IMG/VR virus record: IMGVR_UViG_3300018875_000066
Coordinates: 1 to 49,293 of that record
Reading direction: 5' to 3' (one strand)
From: a virus
Length of the DNA stretch: 49,293 nucleotides
Positions 39,707-47,220 of the stretch are shown piece after piece (position 1 is the stretch's first letter; every line of letters starts with the position of its first letter). The position numbers and the translations under genes were made by a program. The notes below the pieces were generated by a model. It worked only from the letters and a program-made list of their open reading frames with translations, had not been told where the DNA came from and did no database searches.

Positions 39707-40174
39707 ATGACTGCCCGCACAATCATTGGACCTGACCTCGAATTCACAGCCGTAGAGGTTGCCGAAAAGCTCCGCTTGAGCTTGCGCACGCTAGAGACGA
39801 TCCTAGGCTCTGACGCTGCCCGGCCAGTCGACGACAAGAGGTTCCAGTTCCATGTTCGCCGCGGCCGCAAGCGCTTTTGGACCGAAGAGGGCTTCCGATG
39901 CCTGAAACTCGCTATCGAAAGGGAAAGCGCCCCGGGCGGCGTTCTCGCGGGCTCCAGCTCACGGAAAGGGACGGTTATTGGCACGTACACGGGACCGTGC
40001 GCGCCGCAGGACGTTCAATCCGTGTGCGCCGAAGTCTTGGACTTCCCGCTCACGCCGAAACACAGGACGAAGCCGAAGCGCTCATCAACGCGATCCGGGA
40101 CGATGTCACCGCGGAGGCCACCGGGCAGAAGCGCAAAGGTGATGCCGTTGCCATTGCGGCCCGGGCTTATTTGA
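39707..40174 (+). CDS. Excisionase-like helix-turn-helix protein overlapping int
   Basis: The start MTARTIIGPDLEF at 39707 has GAGG upstream. EFTAVEVAEKLRLSLRTLETIL and HVRRGRKRFWTEEGFRCLKLAI give the pattern of a MerR/Xis-type helix-turn-helix that bends attachment-site DNA for excision. The first 65 codons are convincing; the frame continues for a further 90 codons inside the integrase gene (277-base overlap), in a composition that looks less like a protein. The gene probably is translated to the stop, but the tail may be unstructured. Confidence 0.65.
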   Translation: MTARTIIGPDLEFTAVEVAEKLRLSLRTLETILGSDAARPVDDKRFQFHVRRGRKRFWTEEGFRCLKLAIERESAPGGVLAGSSSRKGTVIGTYTGPCAPQDVQSVCAEVLDFPLTPKHRTKPKRSSTRSGTMSPRRPPGRSAKVMPLPLRPGLI

Positions 40175-41166
40175 CGGCGCCACGGGAGCGACCGCTCGCC
40201 CCGTCGGCCATCCGGATCGTCCAGGAGATCACCAGGAAATTCGGCCCGCGGCGCCTGAACGACATTCCGCAGAAGGATTGGACCACCTGGGTGGACGCCC
40301 GCCAAAAGGGCAACAAGGCCGCGACCCGAGAGCGGTTCCTCAATGGGGTGGTCGCTTTCCTCCGCTTTGCCGCCGGGCATCACGGACTCCAGGAGGTGCC
40401 GAAGTTCGTCCGGGACAAGAAGGCCCGGAATCCGATCCGGCGCACCCGCCGGCGGGTCGAGGACCTCAGGCCGGACCTCATCTGGCGGCTCTTCAATGCC
40501 TGCCACATCACCGTCAGGGCCCAGCTCGCTGCTGAGTGGTCGACCGGCGGCCGCGTGTCCTCGATCCTCTATGGCAGCCGGGTCGCGGACCTGATCCTGG
40601 CGCCCGGCCGGGAGCAGATCACCTATCGCAACACGAAGAACGGCAAGGACGTCTCGGCTGCGCTGAGCCCGACGGCGGCGGCGATCCTGCGCGAGTATGT
40701 GGAGTGGCGCCGGAACCTGCACGACCGGGAAGCGCCTTTGTTCCTGACCTACAAGCGCCAGCCCTACGCGGACAACGGCAAGGCCTGGGGAGGGCAGAAC
40801 AAGACCGCCTTCAACGCAGCCAAGCGTCGGGCCCGGCGCGCCATCCTCGAGGAAGCCTTCCAGGAGGCGCGGCGGCTCCGGGCGGCAGGGAATCGGTCCG
40901 GAGCGCTCGAGGTGCTTCTGTCGGCCCGCAACGACGCTCGCCTGATGCGCCGGGTCACTCAGCACTGGTTCCGGCACCTTATGGCGACCCGGATGGCTCA
41001 CCGGGATCTGCGCGGCACCATGGAACAGGGCGGCTGGGACGATCACCGCTCGGTCATGGGCTACGTCCACGACGTGCCGGAACGCCGGCGCTCACTCGTG
41101 TCGGAATTCGACGATTTAGGCACGTTTTTGACACGCGACGAAAAAGGCACGCGGAAAAAGGGTTGA
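39898..41166 (+). CDS. Prophage integrase (tyrosine recombinase)
   Basis: A 422 aa enzyme with a basic N-terminal arm-binding domain (TRYRKGKRPGRRSRGL, HVHGTVRAAGRSIRVRRSLG), a core-binding domain and a catalytic domain with Arg219 (STGGRVSSIL), Lys near 247-250, His356-x-x-Arg359 (QHWFRHLMATR), His383 and the nucleophile Tyr389 (HRSVMGYVHD). The start at 39898 has GAGGG upstream. It ends 30 bases before the tRNA fragment, as expected for an enzyme encoded next to its attachment site. Overlap with the Xis-like gene implies coordinated expression. Confidence 0.92.
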   Translation: MPETRYRKGKRPGRRSRGLQLTERDGYWHVHGTVRAAGRSIRVRRSLGLPAHAETQDEAEALINAIRDDVTAEATGQKRKGDAVAIAARAYLTAPRERPLAPSAIRIVQEITRKFGPRRLNDIPQKDWTTWVDARQKGNKAATRERFLNGVVAFLRFAAGHHGLQEVPKFVRDKKARNPIRRTRRRVEDLRPDLIWRLFNACHITVRAQLAAEWSTGGRVSSILYGSRVADLILAPGREQITYRNTKNGKDVSAALSPTAAAILREYVEWRRNLHDREAPLFLTYKRQPYADNGKAWGGQNKTAFNAAKRRARRAILEEAFQEARRLRAAGNRSGALEVLLSARNDARLMRRVTQHWFRHLMATRMAHRDLRGTMEQGGWDDHRSVMGYVHDVPERRRSLVSEFDDLGTFLTRDEKGTRKKG

Positions 41167-41196
41167 GTGGCAACCCCTTAGCTGTGCCCATCCGCG

Positions 41197-41244
41197 CCCT
41201 TGGTAAGGGAGAGGTCGAGAGTTCGATCCTCTCTGGCAGCACCA
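41197..41244 (+). repeat. 3' half of a tRNA-Thr(GGT): right attachment site
   Basis: Anticodon loop TTGGTAA (41200-41206), 3' anticodon stem, variable loop AGGTC, T-arm GAGAG-TTCGATC-CTCTC (41217-41233), acceptor strand TGGCAGC (41234-41240), and ACCA. The D-arm and 5' acceptor strand are missing: the sequence upstream is phage. The 5' anticodon stem has a mismatch at the second base (G against A), so identity to the tRNA starts at about 41197. This is the duplicated att core; the intact gene should be at the other prophage end. Confidence 0.85.
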
Positions 41245-41324
41245 GCCCTTCATGCTGGATTTACGCTAACTTCAAGCAGGACTTCAGGTTTCGGACGCCC
41301 GTTTGGTACACAAGGGTGGTCCAC

Positions 41325-42965
41325 ATGGTCCTCGCGATGACACGTCCCCGCAAACACCCCAGAACAGGCGTCTACGAGTTCCGCAAGCGCGTCCCCGACC
41401 GGCTGCGTCCTCTCGTCGGCAAGCGCGAGGTGAAGCGCTCCCTCAAGACCAAGGACCCTGTCCTCGCCCGTGAGCGGCACGCCGCCGTCGCCGCCGAGAC
41501 CGAAGCGCAATGGAACCTCTTGGCGTCGGGCGGGAGCACGCTTGGTACTCCGACGCCGGTCAGGCTGACCCACAAGCAGATCGTCGCCCTCTCGGGCGAG
41601 TTCTACCGCCGGACGGTGGCCGCGCATGAGGACGAACCCGGTGAAGCGGACTGGTGGGCGCAGCTTGCCAGCATCGATTGGCGCTCGCCTCATGCAGGAC
41701 CTCCCGATGCGGCCGCTACCGGTGCGCCCATATGGCCCCGCAACGAAGCTCATAGTCGGATCATCTACGACGTCCGCCGTTTTCTTACCCAGCGGAAGAT
41801 CGTCGTCGATCCGGCCGATCTTTCACGGATCGCGCAAGAGGTCGGTCGGGCGCTCACCCTGGCGTTCGCGCGGCTCCACCAGAACGCGACCGGAGACTAC
41901 AGCCCCGATCCGAATGCGGCCCGCTTTCCATCCTGGGCTGACGTGACCCCGAAGGACTTACCCAAGGCCGAGTTCGAGGAGGTATGGGCAAGCTTCGTCA
42001 AGGAGGCAAAGCCGAAGCCGGGAACCATCAAGCGATGGAAGCCTGTGCTCGACCGCTTCTTTGCCCATGCCAAGACAACCGATCTCGCAGCGATCACCCG
42101 GGAGCAGGTCATTGCCTGGAAGGATTCATTGGTCGCGTCAGGCCTGAGCGGGAGCACGATCGCCAAGGTTCATCTCACGGCTCTCAAACGGATCTGTGCC
42201 TGGGCTCTGGTCAACGCCCGCATCGGCTCGGATCCCTCGGCCGGAGTGAAGGTCGCGAAGCCGAAGAAGATCAAGGTTCGTGAACAGGGTTTCACCTTGG
42301 AGGAAGCGGAAACGATCCTGTCGGCCACTTTCCAGCCTGCTAGTGATCGAGCCTCGAAGGAGCTTCAAGCGGCACGGCGGTGGGTTCCGTGGCTCTGCGC
42401 CTATACCGGCGCCCGTGTGAACGAGATGACCCAGATTCGGAAGGACAGTGTCTACCTTAAGCGCGTTCAGGATCAGGGGGAGGCTTGGATGATCAGGATC
42501 GCCGACACAAAGGCTAATGCCTATCGCGATGTTCCAGTCCACCCGCACCTGATCGAGCAGGGGTTCCTCGAGTTCGTCGATTCCAGTTTTCCAGGGCCAC
42601 TGTTCCACAATGAAGCGCGCGGACGTGGCGGTCAGGAGCCGGGCCATGTCCATGTTGGCGGCAAGCTAGCGAAATGGGTTAGGTCTCTCGGTGTCCGCGA
42701 TCCCAACGTCGACCCCAACCACGGCTGGCGCCACCGTTTCAAATCGCTGGCGCGAGCAGTCGACATGCGCGAGGAGGTGTTCGACGCCATCCAGGGGCAT
42801 GCGCCCGCCTCGGTCGGGCGCGATTACGGTGATCTGTGGCCGATCGTTATGCAACGAGAGATCGCCAAGATCCCACGCTACCGCGTTAGCCCGAAGCAGC
42901 CGGATCTGATACTGCCGGAGCGGAGCGTCGACGGGGAGGCAGATCCATTGGATACGCTAGCCTAA
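41325..42965 (+). CDS. Second integrase (DUF6538-type tyrosine recombinase)
   Basis: A 546 aa enzyme with the N-terminal domain TRPRKHPRTGVYEFRKRVPD typical of DUF6538-type integrases. AAGGGTGG is the ribosome binding site before the ATG at 41325. Catalytic landmarks: YTGARVNEM (Arg), ADTKANAYRDVP (Lys), HGWRHRFKS (His-x-x-Arg) and GHAPASVGRDYG with the nucleophile Tyr. It lies 80 bases downstream of the tRNA fragment and reads away from it, the usual place of an island integrase. It differs in size and family from the prophage integrase. Confidence 0.9.
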   Translation: MVLAMTRPRKHPRTGVYEFRKRVPDRLRPLVGKREVKRSLKTKDPVLARERHAAVAAETEAQWNLLASGGSTLGTPTPVRLTHKQIVALSGEFYRRTVAAHEDEPGEADWWAQLASIDWRSPHAGPPDAAATGAPIWPRNEAHSRIIYDVRRFLTQRKIVVDPADLSRIAQEVGRALTLAFARLHQNATGDYSPDPNAARFPSWADVTPKDLPKAEFEEVWASFVKEAKPKPGTIKRWKPVLDRFFAHAKTTDLAAITREQVIAWKDSLVASGLSGSTIAKVHLTALKRICAWALVNARIGSDPSAGVKVAKPKKIKVREQGFTLEEAETILSATFQPASDRASKELQAARRWVPWLCAYTGARVNEMTQIRKDSVYLKRVQDQGEAWMIRIADTKANAYRDVPVHPHLIEQGFLEFVDSSFPGPLFHNEARGRGGQEPGHVHVGGKLAKWVRSLGVRDPNVDPNHGWRHRFKSLARAVDMREEVFDAIQGHAPASVGRDYGDLWPIVMQREIAKIPRYRVSPKQPDLILPERSVDGEADPLDTLA

Positions 42966-43202
42966 ACGCCCTCAGCGCTCTTCCTCCAGTCAATGCACCC
43001 TCGTAGAGAAACCGATTGTTAACCATGCCACCATGTGGCCCTCGGCTGACGCTTGCCAAACGTTCTGAGGCGCCCTTAATTTCGGAGGGCTGGGGCACCC
43101 GTCCCGGTGGGACTGGACGGCCACAAAGGCGGCTACCGGCGCGACGGCAATCGCGCCAGCAGCCTGGCCATCCCGGTCTCCTGCTGTCACAGGAGAATCA
43201 AG

Positions 43203-43568
43203 ATGGTTGACTCCATCTCTATCCGAGTTGCGTCCTCACGCAACTCCCACATCCCCGCCCCCACCGTCCTGAGCGACATCGTCGCCCCCGCCCTGCCCGC
43301 GCTCAGCCCGGCAGGTGACCTCGACGTCACGGCGCAGCCCGCCATCGCGCTCGCTGCGGACCCGCAGGTCTCCCCCGCCCTCGCTGCGTTTGTGCTCGCC
43401 ATCCTCGCCGAGGTGGGCCACGCCGCGCTCGATGAGCTCTGCGCCTGCCTTCCCTGGCACCCGCAGCCCGCCGCCGCCATCCTGGCACTCGTGCGAGCCG
43501 GCCAGCTGCGGCTCGACCTGACGCAGCCCCTCTCGGGCGCAACGCAGGTCTGGCACGCGGCGGCCTAA
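43203..43568 (+). CDS. Small winged-helix-like protein of the AAA+/nuclease cassette
   Basis: A 121 aa protein with AGGAG before the ATG. The N-terminal 50 residues are Ala/Pro-rich and probably disordered. The C-terminal part (SPALAAFVLAILAEVGHAALDELCACLPWHPQPAAAILALVRAGQLRLDL) has a pattern compatible with a winged helix. It is the first gene of a three-gene rightward set with 43687 and 44298. The gap 42966-43202 holds nothing recognisable. Regulator or adaptor role is inferred from context. Confidence 0.55.
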   Translation: MVDSISIRVASSRNSHIPAPTVLSDIVAPALPALSPAGDLDVTAQPAIALAADPQVSPALAAFVLAILAEVGHAALDELCACLPWHPQPAAAILALVRAGQLRLDLTQPLSGATQVWHAAA

Positions 43569-43600
43569 CGCCCCCTCCCCGTCTTTCTGCCTGAAACGCT

Positions 43601-43617
43601 GACGGGCTCTGCCCGTC
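43601..43617 (+). other. Perfect hairpin between cassette genes 1 and 2
   Basis: GACGGGC (43601-43607) pairs with GCCCGTC (43611-43617) around TCT. No T-tract follows, so more likely an RNA stability or processing element than a terminator. Confidence 0.5.
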
Positions 43618-43686
43618 GGCCACCCTTCCCCTTGTTCATTCTTTCCCCGCCGGAGGCCCTGCGCCGGCGTACCCTGGAGCACACCC

Positions 43687-44217
43687 ATGCGCCTGCCCCG
43701 CATCGAGATCATCTTCCCCATCGAGAACTCCGAGATCGCCCTCTTCCGCAGCGGGATCGTCCGCGTCGAAGTCATCCGCGCCCGCTGGTCAGACCTGCCC
43801 ATCCTCCGGCGTCACCCCTTGCTGCAGCAGGCCGCCACCTACTTTCTGGCAGGGATCGACCCGGTCACCGGCAAGCTGTGCCTCTACAACGGCGAGGGCG
43901 GGCGCCTGCCCTACCGCCTGCCTGACCACCGCCGGAATGCGGACCTCGCCTTTGTCGAAACCCTGTACATCCTGACCAGCGACCTCTTCGAGAAAACTGA
44001 CGTCGTCTACTTGCAGGAGAGGCTCAGCACCTTGATCCAACAGGCTGACACCGTGCGCCTCGTGCAGGGCTGCGGGCCTACCTCGCAGCCGATCAGCGCG
44101 GCAAAAGCGAAGGAGTTGGACCTCGTGCTGCACTTCGGCCTCCAGCTGCTCGAGCAGGCCGGCTGCCCTGGCCTGCAGGCGCTGCCCTCCGCGCTGGCGC
44201 ACCTGCGGGTCGCCTGA
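43687..44217 (+). CDS. Diverged GIY-YIG nuclease-like protein
   Basis: A 176 aa protein. The segment ATYFLAGIDPVTGKLCLYNGEGGRLPYRLPDHRR follows the GIY-x10-YIG layout (Tyr52, Tyr67, Gly69) with the Arg77 and His81 of the first helix; FEKTDVVYLQERLSTLIQQAD corresponds to the helix with the catalytic Glu, but Gln110 stands at the usual place and Glu111 is next to it. The family cuts DNA in repair, restriction and mobile elements. Here the catalytic residue may be lost or shifted. It precedes the AAA+ gene by 80 bases. Confidence 0.55.
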   Translation: MRLPRIEIIFPIENSEIALFRSGIVRVEVIRARWSDLPILRRHPLLQQAATYFLAGIDPVTGKLCLYNGEGGRLPYRLPDHRRNADLAFVETLYILTSDLFEKTDVVYLQERLSTLIQQADTVRLVQGCGPTSQPISAAKAKELDLVLHFGLQLLEQAGCPGLQALPSALAHLRVA

Positions 44218-44226
44218 CGCACACCA

Positions 44227-44249
44227 GGGGAGCCGGGCTCCGGCTCCCC
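44227..44249 (+). other. Perfect hairpin between cassette genes 2 and 3
   Basis: GGGGAGCCGG (44227-44236) pairs over 10 bp with CCGGCTCCCC (44240-44249) around a three-base loop. No direct T-tract. It may reduce read-through into the ATPase gene or protect the upstream message. Confidence 0.55.
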
Positions 44250-44297
44250 GCCTGCCTCACTCTGCTTTTGCGCCCTACAGCACAATCGAGATCTCCC

Positions 44298-45857
44298 ATG
44301 GCCAAGCACCCCTACGCCAAAGTCACCAGCTCCTCGCGCCCGCCGAGCCGCCTGGCAGCCCTGCGCCGCCCACCCACACACGACGAGGGGATCGCGCTCG
44401 AGGACCTCGCCGGAGCGGTGACCCCGCGTGGCCAAGCTCCGGCAACCCTGCCGCGCTTGCTCGAGCTGGTGCTCGCACCTGATCTTGAGCCGTATGTACT
44501 CAAGCCGGAGATCGCCAGGATGATCACACAAGGCGTGCCGGCGCTGGCCGAGGCTGCTCAGGAGTGGGCCGGCGGCGGGGGTGACGGCGAGAGCCTGGCG
44601 CAGCTCTTGGCCGAGCGGGCGGTGGAGCGTGACGCGCCGGGACTGGCGCGCCTGTCACAGGAGGTGGCGTTCCTGACGCTGGCCACCGTCCGCGAGCGCG
44701 GCGCTTCCTCGTTCTCCTGCACCGTGGTGAGCCGGATCCGCGAGGCTTATGACCGGCTTGACCCGCTCTCGGTCGATCCGCTCGTGCGCGAGCGGCTGCG
44801 CAGGCTCGTGCTGTGCTGGCAGGCCTGGGCCGGGGGCGCGGGTGGGCTGCATGCGGCGTTCGTCGACGCGCACCGCATTGTGCGTGATCTGGCGGTGGGG
44901 TTTGGGCCCGAGCCGCAAGACAAGAGCGAGAGCGCTGACGAGGCGCTCTCGCCCGTGCCGGAGGTGAGCGAAGAGCCCGCCACCCCAGCCGATCCCCGGA
45001 TGACGCGCGTCGTTCTGCCAGCGCTGCCGCTCGCCGGCTCGCGCGAGGCACGTCAGGCCCTCGACGCCTTCGAAGCGATTGAGGCTCTGCCCCTGCCGCT
45101 CGTGCCGGCGCCGGACTTGGCGGCCGTCAGAGCGCGCCTGCTGCGGCAGCTGCCGCACTGGGAGAACATCCTTGATGCCGTGCTGCGCCAAGTGGGCACG
45201 CGGCCCTATGTCCAGCTTCGCCTGCTGCTCGTCGGTCCGCCCGGCGTTGCCAAAACCTATGGCGCGGGCCTGATCCTGGAGGCGCTCGGCATCCCACACC
45301 GGGTGATCGACTGCGGCTCCCTCTCGGACGCCATGGTCATGGGCTCGTCCAGAAAATGGTCGAACGGCGCCCCCAGCTTGCTTTGGGACGTGATCCTGGC
45401 CCATCGCACCGCTGGCCCTGGCCTAATCTTAGACGAGATTGAGAAGGCGGGCGGCTCGAACCGGAACGGGGACGTCAAGCGCTCCCTCCTGGGCCTACTC
45501 GAGCCGGCTCGGGCCTCAGCCCTGCTCGATCCCTATCTCGAGGTACCGGTGGATCTGTCCGGGGTGAGCGTGATCCTGACCGCGAACGAGACCAGAGGCT
45601 TGTCGCGCCCGCTGCTCGACCGATTGCACGTGGTGGAGGTGCCACGGCCCGGACCGGAGCACCTGAAGGCTCTCGCCGCGTCTCTGCTGCGCACCGTCTA
45701 CCGGGAGCGCACAGGCGATGAGCGCTGGGCTGCTCCGCTCACGGGAAGCGAGATCGATCTGCTGCGCCGGCACTGGCGATCAGGTTCGATCCGCAGCCTG
45801 CGCCGCCTCGTGGAGCAGGTGGTCATCACCCGCGAGAGGTTCATGATCCAGCACTGA
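44298..45857 (+). CDS. Lon-like AAA+ ATPase of the island cassette
   Basis: A 519 aa protein. About 230 N-terminal residues are helical and unlike known domains to me. The AAA+ module follows: Walker A GPPGVAKT (313-320), Walker B LILDE (376-380), sensor 1 TAN (428-430), candidate Arg finger in SRPLLDRLHVVEVP, and sensor 2 in SIRSLRRLVEQ (Arg499). The module is closest to Lon, but no Ser-Lys protease domain follows. It probably remodels a protein or DNA complex, perhaps together with the GIY-YIG-like protein. Start at 44298 (MAKHPYAK). Confidence 0.75.
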   Translation: MAKHPYAKVTSSSRPPSRLAALRRPPTHDEGIALEDLAGAVTPRGQAPATLPRLLELVLAPDLEPYVLKPEIARMITQGVPALAEAAQEWAGGGGDGESLAQLLAERAVERDAPGLARLSQEVAFLTLATVRERGASSFSCTVVSRIREAYDRLDPLSVDPLVRERLRRLVLCWQAWAGGAGGLHAAFVDAHRIVRDLAVGFGPEPQDKSESADEALSPVPEVSEEPATPADPRMTRVVLPALPLAGSREARQALDAFEAIEALPLPLVPAPDLAAVRARLLRQLPHWENILDAVLRQVGTRPYVQLRLLLVGPPGVAKTYGAGLILEALGIPHRVIDCGSLSDAMVMGSSRKWSNGAPSLLWDVILAHRTAGPGLILDEIEKAGGSNRNGDVKRSLLGLLEPARASALLDPYLEVPVDLSGVSVILTANETRGLSRPLLDRLHVVEVPRPGPEHLKALAASLLRTVYRERTGDERWAAPLTGSEIDLLRRHWRSGSIRSLRRLVEQVVITRERFMIQH

Positions 45858-46075
45858 TGCGGTTGTGGCCGCTGGACCAACATGCTCCATACCGGCCATC
45901 ACGGCTACTGTGGTTCAGCACGCGCCTCGAGTTGGAGCCGAACATCAGTGATCCTGGTGAATGGGAACCTCTGACCTATCAGGGGTTCAGTAGGAGTTCA
46001 CCGCGTGTTCACAGTGAAAGTGTCAACCTCCCACGTGCTCATGCCCCACAAAATCGTGCGACGTTCATGTGCTGA
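45857..46075 (+). CDS. Doubtful small ORF behind the AAA+ gene
   Basis: The ATG shares a base with the TGA of the ATPase gene (TGATG). The 72 aa product is rich in Pro, Arg and Ser and shows no fold pattern. Coupling is the only support. Confidence 0.25.
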   Translation: MRLWPLDQHAPYRPSRLLWFSTRLELEPNISDPGEWEPLTYQGFSRSSPRVHSESVNLPRAHAPQNRATFMC

Positions 46076-46495
46076 ATCACTGACCTCACAACGATCCTGA
46101 ATGATCGATGGGTGGTATGTATTAGAGGCTTTTCACTAGATGTGAGAAATGTCCGCGAAACAGGGATTTTGCAGACTTTCCTTCAGTTTATCTGACTGGA
46201 GATCAATGACCTACAAAGTCATGTCACAAACGAATTTCGTTGAACATAGATTATGGAACCTGAACTCGTTCCCAAACGGGTCTGCGTGATTGCGTAAGGT
46301 TGCATTCAGACGAGCGAGAAGTCCTGACCGAATACGCGTCTATGTTCCCATCTACGACCGAGACTTAACCAATAAATTACTACAACAGTAGTATCCTGCA
46401 ACCTGTTGATGCCAGCCTGGTGAGCTCCGACGGCCCAGCCAATCTGAGCAGAAGATCAAGTTCACAGCCAAAGGGGCTGTGCGGCAGGAGCTCCA
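46076..46495. other. AT-rich non-coding stretch
   Basis: No credible gene in 420 bases; base composition is lower in G+C than the surroundings and stops occur in all frames. Short inverted repeat ACTAC-AAC-GTAGT-like at about 46378-46392. It may hold the promoter of the gene at 46496 and the right border of the second element, but no attachment repeat was found. Confidence 0.4.
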
Positions 46496-46975
46496 ATGAT
46501 CCAGACATTTGCATTTAAGCTATTGAATTGGCGACGGGCCATGCCAATCGTCTTAGGTCTTGGTGCAGTTGCCGGATGGAGCATGTTTGTGGCCTCAGGG
46601 CACTCCGCCGCTGAAACCGAACGTCAGCTACGGGAGCAAATTGTCGATCTCCAGGCAGCTCAAATGCGGCTGCAACCTGAACAGGAGCAGCTTCAGAGCG
46701 CCACGACAGAGATCGCACAGCTGCGAAAGCAGCTCAGAATGGCTCAGGATGAGGCCGTTCGCCTGGCCCAAGAAAGACGTCCAGCTCAGCCCTCACATAG
46801 CGCAAATTCACCCGCTGCTCGCCCACCACAGAACTCTAGTGCTCAGGCAAGCTCAACCAGCAGCATGCCCCCTCCTCCGCCCCGGCCACCAGCGCGCCAC
46901 GCTGGATCAGCACTCGTGAAGCCCAAGCCGGGTGTTCTGATTGCGGAGACTGGCCCAGGCGACGGGAAGCGCTAG
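46496..46975 (+). CDS. Membrane-anchored coiled-coil protein
   Basis: A 159 aa protein, AGGAG upstream of the ATG. A single membrane segment (residues 17-36, IVLGLGAVAGWSMFVASG) is followed by a coiled coil (residues 38-92; RQLREQIVDLQAAQMRLQ, EIAQLRKQLRMAQDEAVRLAQ) and a Pro/Ser-rich, low-complexity tail. It looks like a small cell envelope protein of the host. No specific family recognised. The 245-base gap to the next gene has nothing clear besides a possible promoter. Confidence 0.55.
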   Translation: MIQTFAFKLLNWRRAMPIVLGLGAVAGWSMFVASGHSAAETERQLREQIVDLQAAQMRLQPEQEQLQSATTEIAQLRKQLRMAQDEAVRLAQERRPAQPSHSANSPAARPPQNSSAQASSTSSMPPPPPRPPARHAGSALVKPKPGVLIAETGPGDGKR

Positions 46976-47220
46976 GACCCAAGCTCACCACAGCACTATC
47001 GGCAGCTCACCCAGCTGACCCGAAGCCCTGTATCGTCCGCTCCACCGTCACACCATCGGCAGGTCGGATCCAACAAAAACGGAATTTGGGCCGTTAAGGT
47101 TAACCGGATGAAAACGCACAGGTGCGAGGCTCCAAAAGAGCTGAGTGCGGCGGTCCCTCAAGTCTGAGTTTGCTTCGCTTGCTCTAACAATACCAACACA
47201 GCGCTTTCGGGGCATTCCAC

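Larger units (their letters stand above)
1..41244. mobile_element. Temperate podovirus-like prophage, left end outside the window
   Basis: Contiguous phage modules (lysis, tail, head, packaging, replication, immunity, recombination, integration) run from about 2.1 kb to the integrase ending at 41166, and a tRNA-Thr 3' fragment at 41197-41244 marks the right attachment site. P22-like portal, gp4-like and gp10-like proteins without tape measure, sheath or tail tube indicate a short-tailed virion. All key modules appear intact, so it may be inducible. No second copy of the tRNA fragment was seen, so the left border lies upstream; genes at 1-2067 could be phage accessory genes or belong to another element. 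Confidence 0.85.

Noticed and set aside
41197-41244. A functional tRNA gene
   Set aside because: The D-arm, the 5' acceptor strand and part of the anticodon stem are missing; only the 3' half is present.
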